Shown one piece after another: positions 53,387 through 61,458 of a stretch of 64,000 nt of DNA. Origin of the DNA: an uncultured Rhodospirillales bacterium (GTDB taxonomy: Bacteria; Pseudomonadota; Alphaproteobacteria; RF32; CAG-239); NCBI GenBank assembly GCA_902761715.1, contig CACWLK010000013.1, positions 1 through 64,000 of the forward strand, read 5' to 3'. A program made the position numbers and the translations under genes. The stretch's first letter is position 1, and each line of letters opens with the position of its first letter. The notes under the pieces are model-generated. The model did not search any database, was not told where the DNA came from, and was given only the letters and a program-made list of their open reading frames with translations.

Positions 53387-54352
53387 ATGCTTATCGGTGT
53401 AATAAAAGAAACCATTGAACACGAAAATCGGGTAGCAATAACCCCCGATATTGCCAAAAAATTAACCGCTGATGGTCTTCAAATCATTATTGAAAAAAAT
53501 GCCGGATTCTCTGCCGGATATTCTGACGAACAATATATTCTGAGCGGAGCGAAAATATGCGATTCCCAGCAACAAATATGTGCAACCTGCAATGTTCTTT
53601 TCAAAATTTGGGCTCCGTCAAATCAAGAATGTTCGTGGCTTGAAAATTCACCACTCATAATTGCCGATTTTCGGCGTGCCGATAATTTTTTATGCCGCAC
53701 ATTCCGTGCATTTGCCCTCAACAAAATTCCACGCATTTCACGTGCTCAAAGCATGGATATTTTGTCTTCTCAAGACAACCTCAGCGGCTACAAAGCAGCT
53801 CTTCTTGCCATAAATTTATCCAACCGCTGTGCTCCGTTGCTGATTACGTCTGCCGGAACACTTGCCCCACTCAAAATTTTGATTTTCGGTCTCGGTGTAT
53901 GCGGGCTTCAGGCTGCTGCAACCGCCAAGCGCTTAGGGGCAAAAGTTTATGCCACTGACATTCGTGCGGAAACCAAAGAACAATCATTATCCGTCGGAGC
54001 AGTATTTCTCGATTCGATAACCGATTTTACAGGTTATGACATTATCATCACCTGCGCCGGAACTTTTCCGCATGCTCCTGTTATAATTACTCCGGCCATA
54101 TTTGATACCATTTCTGAATCAACAATTTTGATTGACGTCAGCGGCAACATCGATTCCTCAATTTTCTCTCCTAATCTTTTTCGCGAGCACAATCTTCCGT
54201 CAAAAATTGCCAATTCCGCAAGCACGCTTTTTGCCAACAACATCTACAATTTTTTTCGCCTTATCTATGACTTTTCTGCCCAAAATTTTAATCTTGATTT
54301 TCAAGATGAGATTATAAGTGCCACCTATATTGGAGAAAAAGCTGATGATTGA
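53387..54352 (+). CDS. pntAA: NAD(P) transhydrogenase alpha subunit, soluble part
   Basis: NAD(H)-binding domain I of the proton-pumping transhydrogenase. It begins MLIGVIKETIEHENRVAITP and has RAQSMDILSSQDNLSGYKA (family: RAQ-MD-LSSQ-N-AGYKA) and the Rossmann motif IFGLGVCGLQAAATAKRLGAKV. At 321 residues it is shorter than the usual 370-390; the region between the two motifs and the C-terminus is trimmed. pntAB starts inside its last codons. The complex makes NADPH from NADH at the expense of proton motive force. Confidence 0.88.
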   Translation: MLIGVIKETIEHENRVAITPDIAKKLTADGLQIIIEKNAGFSAGYSDEQYILSGAKICDSQQQICATCNVLFKIWAPSNQECSWLENSPLIIADFRRADNFLCRTFRAFALNKIPRISRAQSMDILSSQDNLSGYKAALLAINLSNRCAPLLITSAGTLAPLKILIFGLGVCGLQAAATAKRLGAKVYATDIRAETKEQSLSVGAVFLDSITDFTGYDIIITCAGTFPHAPVIITPAIFDTISESTILIDVSGNIDSSIFSPNLFREHNLPSKIANSASTLFANNIYNFFRLIYDFSAQNFNLDFQDEIISATYIGEKADD

Positions 54353-54617
54353 TTTAAGTATTCTGCTGGTAATTTTTGTTCTGTCCTCTTTCATCGGATA
54401 TTTTGTGGTTCTTGGCGTAACTCCTGTTTTATATTCACCGTTTATGAGTATATCTAATGCTGTTTCCGGCATAATAATCATCGGTGCCATCACCGCCCGC
54501 GGATCCGATTTTTGGAATTTTCTTGCTGTTTTTCTCGCCTCAATCAACATTTTCGGAGGCTTTGCCGTGTCATCTCGCATGCTTTCCATGTTCAAAAAAA
54601 AGGAGCATAAAAATTGA
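54345..54617 (+). CDS. pntAB: NAD(P) transhydrogenase alpha subunit, membrane part
   Basis: A 90-residue protein with three hydrophobic helices: MIDLSILLVIFVLSSFIGYF, then VTPVLYSPFMSISNAVSGII (conserved TPL-SPLMS-TNAISGI pattern) and FLAVFLASINIFGGFAVSSRML. ATG at 54345 lies in the end of pntAA, with TGGAGA upstream. It overlaps pntB by 4 bp. This is the split alpha-subunit arrangement typical of alphaproteobacteria. Confidence 0.92.
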   Translation: MIDLSILLVIFVLSSFIGYFVVLGVTPVLYSPFMSISNAVSGIIIIGAITARGSDFWNFLAVFLASINIFGGFAVSSRMLSMFKKKEHKN

Positions 54618-55942
54618 ATTTAATTTATATTTATCTTTTGTGTATTTGCGCCGTAATTCTCGGAATACGCTTTATGTCATCACCCCAAACCGCATCGCTC
54701 GGTGCCGGAGTCAGCGGTTTTGCTATGTTTCTGGCAATCGTTTCTGACTTTGTGCCCGTTCCCCAAAATGCACTGTATTTAATATCCGCAATCATCTTAG
54801 GTGCATTAACCGGCTCACTGTTAGGTTCAAAAATCAAAATAACTTCTCTACCGCAAATGGTTGCACTCTTAAACGGACTTGGCGGCGGAGCAGTTGTATG
54901 CATTGCCATTGGCGATATGCATATCTTTTCTTTTGCCTTAGTCATCGGTAGTATCATCGGAGCAATAACTTTTTCCGGCTCAGCCGTTGCTTTTGGTAAA
55001 CTGCAAGGATTTTTGCCAACTTTTAATTTTCGACTTTTAAATCCAATGGTTTTAAATTCCTTATTTCTCTGTATCATTGCCTTTTTTACAATAATGCTGC
55101 ACCACCAAATCCCCCCTGTATATTTCTCAGCATTGCTTGTTTTTTCATTTTTCTGGGGTATTTTTATGGTTATGCCCATTGGCGGAGCCGATATGCCGAT
55201 TATCATTTCGATTCTCAATGCTCTCTCCGGCTGGACATCAGTTGCCGTCGGATTCGCACAGCAAAATATTCTGTTAATTGCTGTCGGCTCAATCATCGGT
55301 ATCGGCGGCATATTTTTGGCCCGAATTATGATTAAAGCCACAAACACATCATTATTAAAATTGCTTAACCGTCCCGCCACTGGCACAATAGCTGAGCACA
55401 CACACAAACAAAATGCTCAAACCATTAGCGCCCAAGATGCCGCTTTTATTATGAAAAACGCTGACAAAATTATTATTGTTCCTGGTTTCGGTATGGCTGC
55501 CGCATCTGCCCAGCACGCCCTTAAAAATATGGGCAACATATTACGCAACAAGTTCTCTGTTGATGTCAAATATGCTATACACCCCGTAGCAGGACGCATG
55601 CCTGGACACATGAATGTTCTGCTTGCCGAAGCCGATGTTGACTATGAGGAAGTTTTTGAACTTGATGACATTAACCGAGAATTTTCTGAAACCGATATCG
55701 CCTATGTAATCGGCGCTAATGACATAACTAACCCCGATGCCATCAACAATCCTCAATCTGTACTATATGGTATGCCTATACTGGATGTTCAAAAAGCCAA
55801 AACCGTTATTTTTGTAAAACGCTCTCTCAGCAGCGGATATTCAGGCGTTGAAAACCCGTTGTTTTTTGCTCCCAACACTTTCATGTTGTACGGAGATGCA
55901 AAAAAAATGACCGAAGAGGTTGATAAATTTTTAGAACAGTAG
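54614..55942 (+). CDS. pntB: NAD(P) transhydrogenase beta subunit
   Basis: The 442-residue protein has about nine N-terminal membrane helices, including the GSIIGAITFSGSAVAFGKLQG block. The NADP(H)-binding domain III (from about residue 270) follows, with IIVPGFGMAAASAQHAL, YAIHPVAGRMPGHMNVLLAEA and VIGANDITNPDA. The start is TTG, eight bases after AAGGAG, and overlaps the pntAB stop. All motifs for proton-coupled hydride transfer are present. Confidence 0.96.
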   Translation: MNLIYIYLLCICAVILGIRFMSSPQTASLGAGVSGFAMFLAIVSDFVPVPQNALYLISAIILGALTGSLLGSKIKITSLPQMVALLNGLGGGAVVCIAIGDMHIFSFALVIGSIIGAITFSGSAVAFGKLQGFLPTFNFRLLNPMVLNSLFLCIIAFFTIMLHHQIPPVYFSALLVFSFFWGIFMVMPIGGADMPIIISILNALSGWTSVAVGFAQQNILLIAVGSIIGIGGIFLARIMIKATNTSLLKLLNRPATGTIAEHTHKQNAQTISAQDAAFIMKNADKIIIVPGFGMAAASAQHALKNMGNILRNKFSVDVKYAIHPVAGRMPGHMNVLLAEADVDYEEVFELDDINREFSETDIAYVIGANDITNPDAINNPQSVLYGMPILDVQKAKTVIFVKRSLSSGYSGVENPLFFAPNTFMLYGDAKKMTEEVDKFLEQ

Positions 55943-56494
55943 AGCGCCCATTATCATCAACGCCAATAAACCATAAAGAATTACACCCTTGGGATACATA
56001 AATGCCACACGAAAATCTGCTCCCGAAGGCACTGCGTTTTCTATAATTATCGTTTGCAACAACACATATAAAATATAGTTAACCGCAGTTAAACGCATTG
56101 TCGGCAAAAAATACCTGTTTAAATAAAACCCGACAAACAACAGCAACAGAGGAGCCATTGCCGATGGCACCGCATTATAGAATCTGACATTACGAAAACC
56201 AACACTGCCCATTACATATCCGCCGTCCAAACTCCTTTTCGGAAAAAGCGTAAAGTTGCATGGTCTCGCATTCAAAATCAGTCCGACAGAATAGTGCATC
56301 AACTCGTGCAAAGCCGTCCCCGGAACATTAACCAAAGCCGTTGCCCACATACTGCTGTATGTATGATATTTAAGACGCACCAAAACTATCACCAGCAAAA
56401 TCAAAAAGAACCGGTTATTTGCCAGCAAATTCAAAACTTCCGGACTGTTTATCCACCGGTTGAACCCATAAAACAGCTGTTGCAAAAATTCCAT
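55931..56494 (-). CDS. Membrane metallopeptidase-like protein (M50-like), first
   Basis: The 187-residue protein has about four or five hydrophobic segments. It carries GTALHELMHYSVGL (HExxH zinc motif, about residue 62), and later AVPSAMAPLLLLFVG and ENAVPSGADFRVAF, whose Asp could be the third zinc ligand as in site-2-protease-like families. The substrate is unknown. It starts directly after the stop of the TetR regulator gene, so the two are probably co-transcribed. The second such protein lies 3 kb away. Confidence 0.65.
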   Translation of the reverse strand: MEFLQQLFYGFNRWINSPEVLNLLANNRFFLILLVIVLVRLKYHTYSSMWATALVNVPGTALHELMHYSVGLILNARPCNFTLFPKRSLDGGYVMGSVGFRNVRFYNAVPSAMAPLLLLFVGFYLNRYFLPTMRLTAVNYILYVLLQTIIIENAVPSGADFRVAFMYPKGVILYGLLALMIMGALLF

Positions 56495-57085
56495 TTATTC
56501 TTTCTCCAAAAGAGTTATGCCGGCCAAGAATGTATTAACAAAAATCCGACACATATTTTTACCTGATTGCTCGTCAAGTGTACCCGATGCCAACATTGCG
56601 CTCAAACCGAACAAACCCGTTTCAAGCACATTTTTCATCACTTTGCAGCGGCTGCGTCCGAGCTTGGAAAACAGCTTTTCAAAACTCTCGGTTGTCAAAC
56701 CAAACAATCTGAACAACCGCTTTTTATAACTTGTTGTCAATTTATAGTCTTTTCTGTTCAAATGGAACAAGTACAGCAACAACCAAAGTTCCTTATTCTG
56801 CGAAACAAACTTGGTAAATGTTTCTATCATTACATTAAGATTATAATAGCTGTCATTTTTATAATCAGCCACATACAATTTTTCTGCCAATTCGTGCAAA
56901 GTTATCTCATTTTGTTCGGCAACAAAATCATCCATGCTGTTAAACTGGTTATAGATGGTTCCGATTGAACAGCCCGAAGCTTCCGACAGCTTGCGTGCCG
57001 TCAAAAAATCCTGACCTTTGCTTTTTACCAATTCTCTGCCGGCAACAAGCAATTTTTGATGAATTTCTTCTCTGATATTCTGCAT
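56495..57085 (-). CDS. TetR/AcrR-family transcriptional regulator
   Basis: The 196-residue protein has an N-terminal helix-turn-helix (residues 8-55): LTARKLSEASGCSIGTIYNQFNSMDDFV, the classic TetR recognition helix GTIYNQF. The C-terminal ligand domain is all-helical. Its promoter (-35 TTGAAC at 57148-57153, -10 TATCAT at 57125-57130, 17 bp apart) overlaps a 13-bp perfect palindrome, consistent with autorepression and control of the divergent gene. The effector is unknown. Confidence 0.88.
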   Translation of the reverse strand: MQNIREEIHQKLLVAGRELVKSKGQDFLTARKLSEASGCSIGTIYNQFNSMDDFVAEQNEITLHELAEKLYVADYKNDSYYNLNVMIETFTKFVSQNKELWLLLYLFHLNRKDYKLTTSYKKRLFRLFGLTTESFEKLFSKLGRSRCKVMKNVLETGLFGLSAMLASGTLDEQSGKNMCRIFVNTFLAGITLLEKE

Positions 57086-57124
57086 GTTTTCGCATTCTTA
57101 ATAAAATTTTTGCAATTTAAGAGT

Positions 57125-57153
57125 ATGATATATCAATTATGAACAGTGTTCAA
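57125..57153 (-). promoter_or_regulatory. tetR promoter with overlapping operator palindrome
   Basis: Minus-strand TTGAAC (57148-57153), 17-bp spacer, TATCAT (57125-57130). The odd palindrome TGAACAGTGTTCA (57140-57152) covers the -35 region and lies 30 bp before the divergent gene start. It is the probable binding site of the TetR protein. Confidence 0.65.
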
Positions 57154-57181
57154 TTTTTTTATCTCACAAGAGGATAATTTC

Positions 57182-58072
57182 ATGAAAAAAATATGTTTTG
57201 CTCTGATTTTATGCATAACACCTTTTATTGCCTGTGCTCAAGATACTGATGACTTTTTCAAACAAGCAATGACTGTTGTTGACGAGGTAAAACCTGAAGA
57301 AACTGCTGATCAGGCAAAAAACAAAGCCAGCAGCCTGCTTGATACCAAGGCTCCCGTAATCAAAATAGAAGGCGAGCACTCTGTTCTGCCGTTTCGCTTT
57401 GAGCGTGAAGATGTTTCCTTGGGCGATCTCCCTCTTGAAACCAGTGCCGTCCGCCCTAACGTTGCAGTCATTGATAAAATTGTAACCAAATACGGCGAAG
57501 GTCCTTTCGGGCTCTCATGGGGCGGAACTTATAACCAAATCAAATCTCTTGGTGTAAACATGGAAAGAACCGAAATCAAAGACTACCCTAACAGTTTTTT
57601 AGCTACAAAATTGCCCAAGAATCTCCCCGATATCAGCAAGGTTGCCGTCTCTTTCGGAGAGGACAATCTCTTATGGCGTATTTTAGCATATAGCACTCCG
57701 GTTCAGGATTCGCCTGATGCCGCAAACGCTTTGATGCTCTATAACAAATATTACAAACTGCTCTCGCACAAATACGGCAATCCTCAACAATTTTTTACCC
57801 CAAAAATCACTATTGTTGAAAAGACCGTAAAAGACGAAATGGGACGAGACAAGATTGAAACCAGCCGTGTTGAAGAACCCATCGGGGGCAAAAACTTTTT
57901 ATCCGAACTGCAAAGCGGCGAAGCAACGCTTTATTCTACCTTTGAGGACCAAAAGGTTGGGGCTGCATTAGCTATTGGCGTTGACGGCGACGGAAAAAGT
58001 TATATTATAATCGATTTTACAAACCTGGAAATTTTCAGAGAACGCGAACAAAGTGCTCTCAACGCACTATAG
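57182..58072 (+). CDS. Hypothetical exported protein
   Basis: The 296-residue product has an N-terminal signal (MKKICFALILCITPFIACAQ); cleavage after ACA or lipidation at the Cys in FIAC are both possible. The mature part has GEGPFGLSWGGTYNQIKSLGVN, a pattern seen in periplasmic proteins of unknown role, and KVGAALAIGVDGDGKSYIIIDFTN near the C-terminus. ATG at 57182 with AGAGGA upstream is chosen. It precedes the Mur ligase gene by 17 bp and lies under the putative TetR operator. Confidence 0.6.
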   Translation: MKKICFALILCITPFIACAQDTDDFFKQAMTVVDEVKPEETADQAKNKASSLLDTKAPVIKIEGEHSVLPFRFEREDVSLGDLPLETSAVRPNVAVIDKIVTKYGEGPFGLSWGGTYNQIKSLGVNMERTEIKDYPNSFLATKLPKNLPDISKVAVSFGEDNLLWRILAYSTPVQDSPDAANALMLYNKYYKLLSHKYGNPQQFFTPKITIVEKTVKDEMGRDKIETSRVEEPIGGKNFLSELQSGEATLYSTFEDQKVGAALAIGVDGDGKSYIIIDFTNLEIFREREQSALNAL

Positions 58073-58089
58073 TTGAAGGAATAAAGAAC

Positions 58090-59451
58090 ATGACTAAAGT
58101 ATGCTTTTGTGGAATCTCCGGCAACGGCATGAGTCCGCTCGCCCAAATTTTAAGCCTTAAAGGCTATGACGTCTACGGTTCAGACCGCAGTTTTGATGTC
58201 GGACGCGATGCCGACAGACGTCAGGCGCTTGAAGACATGGGCATAAAAATTGTTCCTCAAAACGGTAGCTCCATCACCAAAGATATGGAGGTTTACGTTT
58301 CTGCAGCACTTGATGAAACCAACCCCGACGTTAAAGCCGCTTTACAACTGGGTATTCCTGTCAAAAAACGCTCTGACTTGTTGGCACAGGTCTTTTCTGA
58401 ATACAAATATGGCATTGCCGTCGGCGGAACATCGGGCAAAACCACCACCACCGCAATGATCGGATACATACTCAATACTCTGAACAAAAAACCTTGTATG
58501 ATAAACGGCGGAATGCTTCGCAATTATGAAAAACAAAAAGGCATTTCTAACTTTATTTACAATACTGAAGATATTTGTGTTATTGAGGCTGACGAAAGCG
58601 ACGGATCAATCTGTAAATATTACCCGAGTGTCGGAATTATCAACAACATTTCTCACGACCACACTTCTATGGAAAAATTGCAGGAATACTTCCTGACCTT
58701 TGCTTCACACGTTAAAGAGGCGCTCATCATTAATTACGATTGCGAACTTACTCGCAACATAAAACATGCTAACGCCATAACTTTTTCAACCGTAAATCCT
58801 TCCGCCGACTTTTACGCTGACAACATCAAATTCAACGCCGAGGGACTCGAATATTCTTTCCGCGGACAAAACTTCCGCCTCAAATTATTTGGCGCCTTCA
58901 ACGTATCTAATGCCTTGGCTGCCATTGCCGCCTGCACTCAAGCCGGAGTTGATCCTCTTGCCGCCGCCAAGACATTGGAAGGATTTTTAGGCATTCAGCG
59001 CCGCTTGGAAATTGTCGGCACAACCAAAACCAACATCACATTAATTGACGACTTTGCTCACAATCCCAGCAAAATCGGTTCATCTTTAGGGGCCTTAAAA
59101 GAATACGACGGAAGACTTATTGTAATGTACCAATCACATAGTGCTTTTTCTGCCCAAAACACCGGGCACGAGGTTGCAGAAGTCGTTGCCAAAACTCTCG
59201 GACCCGATGACATCTTTTTAATGCCTGAAGTTTATATGCTTAACCCCGAAACCGACAAAGGTATTACCGCTGCTAACATTATCAACGACATCAAATCTTT
59301 TGGTTTTAAGAACGCCTATTTTCTTAAAACACAAAGCGCCGTTCACGATTACATTGCCCAAAACGCCAAAGCCGGAGACCGCGTGGTTATAATGGGCGCC
59401 AGAGACAACACACTCCCAACCTTCAGCCGTAATTTGCTAAAAGAACTGTAA
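58090..59451 (+). CDS. Mur ligase family protein (MurC/Mpl-like)
   Basis: The 453-residue protein has the three Mur ligase domains: an N-terminal UDP-binding Rossmann part (FCGISGNGMSPLAQIL, YGSDR), the ATPase domain with GGTSGKTTTTAMIGY (P-loop, about residue 112), VIEADESDGS and NISHDHTSMEKL, and the C-terminal domain with LIDDFAHNPSKI. Compared with MurC and Mpl (GTHGKTTT, DDYGHHP), several signature residues differ. It lies outside any division/cell-wall cluster, and may be a peptidoglycan-recycling Mpl-type ligase or a MurC paralogue. Ligase chemistry is well supported; the substrate is not. Confidence 0.8.
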   Translation: MTKVCFCGISGNGMSPLAQILSLKGYDVYGSDRSFDVGRDADRRQALEDMGIKIVPQNGSSITKDMEVYVSAALDETNPDVKAALQLGIPVKKRSDLLAQVFSEYKYGIAVGGTSGKTTTTAMIGYILNTLNKKPCMINGGMLRNYEKQKGISNFIYNTEDICVIEADESDGSICKYYPSVGIINNISHDHTSMEKLQEYFLTFASHVKEALIINYDCELTRNIKHANAITFSTVNPSADFYADNIKFNAEGLEYSFRGQNFRLKLFGAFNVSNALAAIAACTQAGVDPLAAAKTLEGFLGIQRRLEIVGTTKTNITLIDDFAHNPSKIGSSLGALKEYDGRLIVMYQSHSAFSAQNTGHEVAEVVAKTLGPDDIFLMPEVYMLNPETDKGITAANIINDIKSFGFKNAYFLKTQSAVHDYIAQNAKAGDRVVIMGARDNTLPTFSRNLLKEL

Positions 59452-59463
59452 TTTGTAAGTTAA

Positions 59464-60138
59464 TTAATACAGCAGGTTTAGGAGATAAGCAAAATTTGCT
59501 TTGCTCAATTGCCATAGCAAATCCTGATACGCCACAAAACCTGCCCAGCTTTTGGAATTGAAAGCTAACAGGCTTCCGAACACCCACATATTTGCCCCCG
59601 GTAAAAATGCGCAACAAAAAGGATAGCCCACTTCTTTCAGGTCAGTCTGTTTATCGTGAATTTGTGATATCACCGTATCTACATAATATCCAACAAAATA
59701 TCCGAAAAACAAACTCATCATCCAATTAGCCGGCATTACTCGTAAATAAATTGAAACACCTATCATATAAATAAAACAAAAAAGCGGAAAGAAATACGGC
59801 GCAATCACAATCAGCCAATTACCTTTCCCGACAAAGCCCATCGAACCTCCGGAATTATCTTCCGCAACTCGAATATGCTTTACCGAATGAAGGGTTAAAA
59901 TTGCAAAAAAACTGTGAGTAAGCTCATGAGCAATAATCTGCATCGAGGTTTTAGCACCTGAATCCAGCGTCATCGATCCGACAAAATAAGTAAAAAATCC
60001 ACCGACTAAGGCCAAAAAGTAATAGTTTCGGAAATTAAAATAATCAAACGACTGACAAACCGCCGGCACAATCCACACTGTGCAGAATGCGGCCGGCCAT
60101 TTTAATGTGTTTATTATTTTATCTAAAACATCGCTCAT
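59464..60138 (-). CDS. Membrane metallopeptidase-like protein (M50B-like), second
   Basis: The 224-residue polytopic protein has about six hydrophobic segments. It shows MQIIAHELTHSFFAILT (HExxH, about residue 70), then GSMGFVGKGNWLIVIAPYFFPLF (the conserved N-x-L-x-x-L-x-P-like region) and HDKQTDLKEVGYPF, whose Asp may be the third ligand. This fits the M50B peptidase-like group. It shares its layout with the protein at 55931-56494, but sequence identity looks low. It is convergent with the Mur ligase gene. Confidence 0.68.
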   Translation of the reverse strand: MSDVLDKIINTLKWPAAFCTVWIVPAVCQSFDYFNFRNYYFLALVGGFFTYFVGSMTLDSGAKTSMQIIAHELTHSFFAILTLHSVKHIRVAEDNSGGSMGFVGKGNWLIVIAPYFFPLFCFIYMIGVSIYLRVMPANWMMSLFFGYFVGYYVDTVISQIHDKQTDLKEVGYPFCCAFLPGANMWVFGSLLAFNSKSWAGFVAYQDLLWQLSKANFAYLLNLLY

Positions 60139-60245
60139 GTTTTATGATTATAAAATAAAATTTATTAAAATCATCAAAATTAAATCATATGTTAACATTC
60201 ATGATATACAATTACGATAGAAATATTTATCGGAAGGTTTACACG

Positions 60246-60533
60246 ATGAAAGACACTTTTGATTTTATAATCAACGACGAAGACGAAGTTATGTTGTTGC
60301 TTTATGCTCGAGAAGGAGATCCCAAAGACCCTGTCATTGAAATCAACCCTTCTGACAACACAGCTGTTTTGCACCGCAATAACGAAGACGAAATCATGCT
60401 TCAGGACGTTCCTGATCAAGTTATAGACAGTCTCCACGATGCCGATTCGCTCCTTGTTTGCGAGCTCAGCCGCGAGGAAAAAGAAGAAGACTCAAAGATT
60501 GTCCGTGCATATGAAGCTGATGTAAGTTTATAA
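60246..60533 (+). CDS. Hypothetical acidic 95-residue protein
   Basis: Not recognised. Highly acidic, without signal peptide or membrane helix. Alternating short strands (DFIINDEDEVMLLLYAREGD, VIEINPSDNTAVLHRNNEDE) suggest a small beta-rich fold. ATG at 60246 is preceded by GGAAGG, and a longer frame reaching back has no such site. It is convergent with the cation transporter gene, ending 2 bp from its stop. No function is proposed. Confidence 0.6.
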   Translation: MKDTFDFIINDEDEVMLLLYAREGDPKDPVIEINPSDNTAVLHRNNEDEIMLQDVPDQVIDSLHDADSLLVCELSREEKEEDSKIVRAYEADVSL

Positions 60534-60534
60534 A

Positions 60535-61458
60535 TTACTTTGCTAATTTATTATCTAACCGCTCTTCTTCAAATCCTGCCGGATCTTGATGAATTATAAC
60601 CTGTGACTTAGGGTACAATTCTTTTATTTTGCTTTCAGCAATATCAGTAAACCGATGCGCTTCATACAACGGTAGATTTCCGTCGAGCTCAAGATGCAAC
60701 TCAAACATATAAATTCCGCCGGAATCACGGCTTCTCAAGTCGTGCACGCCACGACAAAAATCACACCCTTTGACTGCTGCAATAACTTTTTCTCTAACCT
60801 CGTCCGGCAACTCTTTATCCAACAGCAACGCTACTGCTTCTTTGGCTATTTTATACGCATTGTGCAATAAATATACTGAAACAAAAACCGCCGCCAACGG
60901 ATCAAACCATTCTATTCCGAAAAACTTTACCACAACCAGACTCAGAATAATTGCCGCATTTGATGCTATATCAACCACATAATGAGCACTATCTGCCTCA
61001 ACGGCAAGTGAGTCGGTCTTTTTTGCCACATATTGCTGAAAACATACCACCGCAATCGTACACACCAAGCTAAAAATCATTATTCCGATACCAAAAGCCG
61101 TATCAACCAGCACCGCCGGATTAATAAACCTGTTAACACCTTCATAAATAACAAAAAGCCCTGAACCGGCAACAAAAGCCGACTGCACCAATGCGCTCAA
61201 CGCCTCAATTTTTCCAAAACCGTACCTATGACCAAAACTCGCCGGTAACGATGAAAAGCGCACCGCAACCAACGATATTGCCGACGCAAAAATATCAGAA
61301 ATACTGTCAACTAATGATGATAAAATAGCCAACGACCCCGTGTACAGCGACGCAACAATCTTTACCAACATCAACATCAAGGCCAAAACTATACCAGCTG
61401 ATGCCGCTATGTGCTTGAGCTGATTATCGCTCACGTTTTTTAGAAGTTTTAACCACAT
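60535..61458 (-). CDS. Cation diffusion facilitator (FieF/MntE-like)
   Basis: Exports divalent metal ions by proton exchange. The 307-residue protein has six membrane helices. Metal-site motifs are LVDSISDIFASAISL (helix 2), HRYGFGKIEALSAL (loop) and ADSAHYVVDIASNAAI (helix 5, HxxxD). A cytosolic C-terminal domain (about 205-290) ends with QVIIHQDPAGFEEE. The metal could be Fe, Mn or Zn. The ATG overlaps the end of the upstream GldG-DUF4340 gene by 35 bp. Confidence 0.92.
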   Translation of the reverse strand: MWLKLLKNVSDNQLKHIAASAGIVLALMLMLVKIVASLYTGSLAILSSLVDSISDIFASAISLVAVRFSSLPASFGHRYGFGKIEALSALVQSAFVAGSGLFVIYEGVNRFINPAVLVDTAFGIGIMIFSLVCTIAVVCFQQYVAKKTDSLAVEADSAHYVVDIASNAAIILSLVVVKFFGIEWFDPLAAVFVSVYLLHNAYKIAKEAVALLLDKELPDEVREKVIAAVKGCDFCRGVHDLRSRDSGGIYMFELHLELDGNLPLYEAHRFTDIAESKIKELYPKSQVIIHQDPAGFEEERLDNKLAK

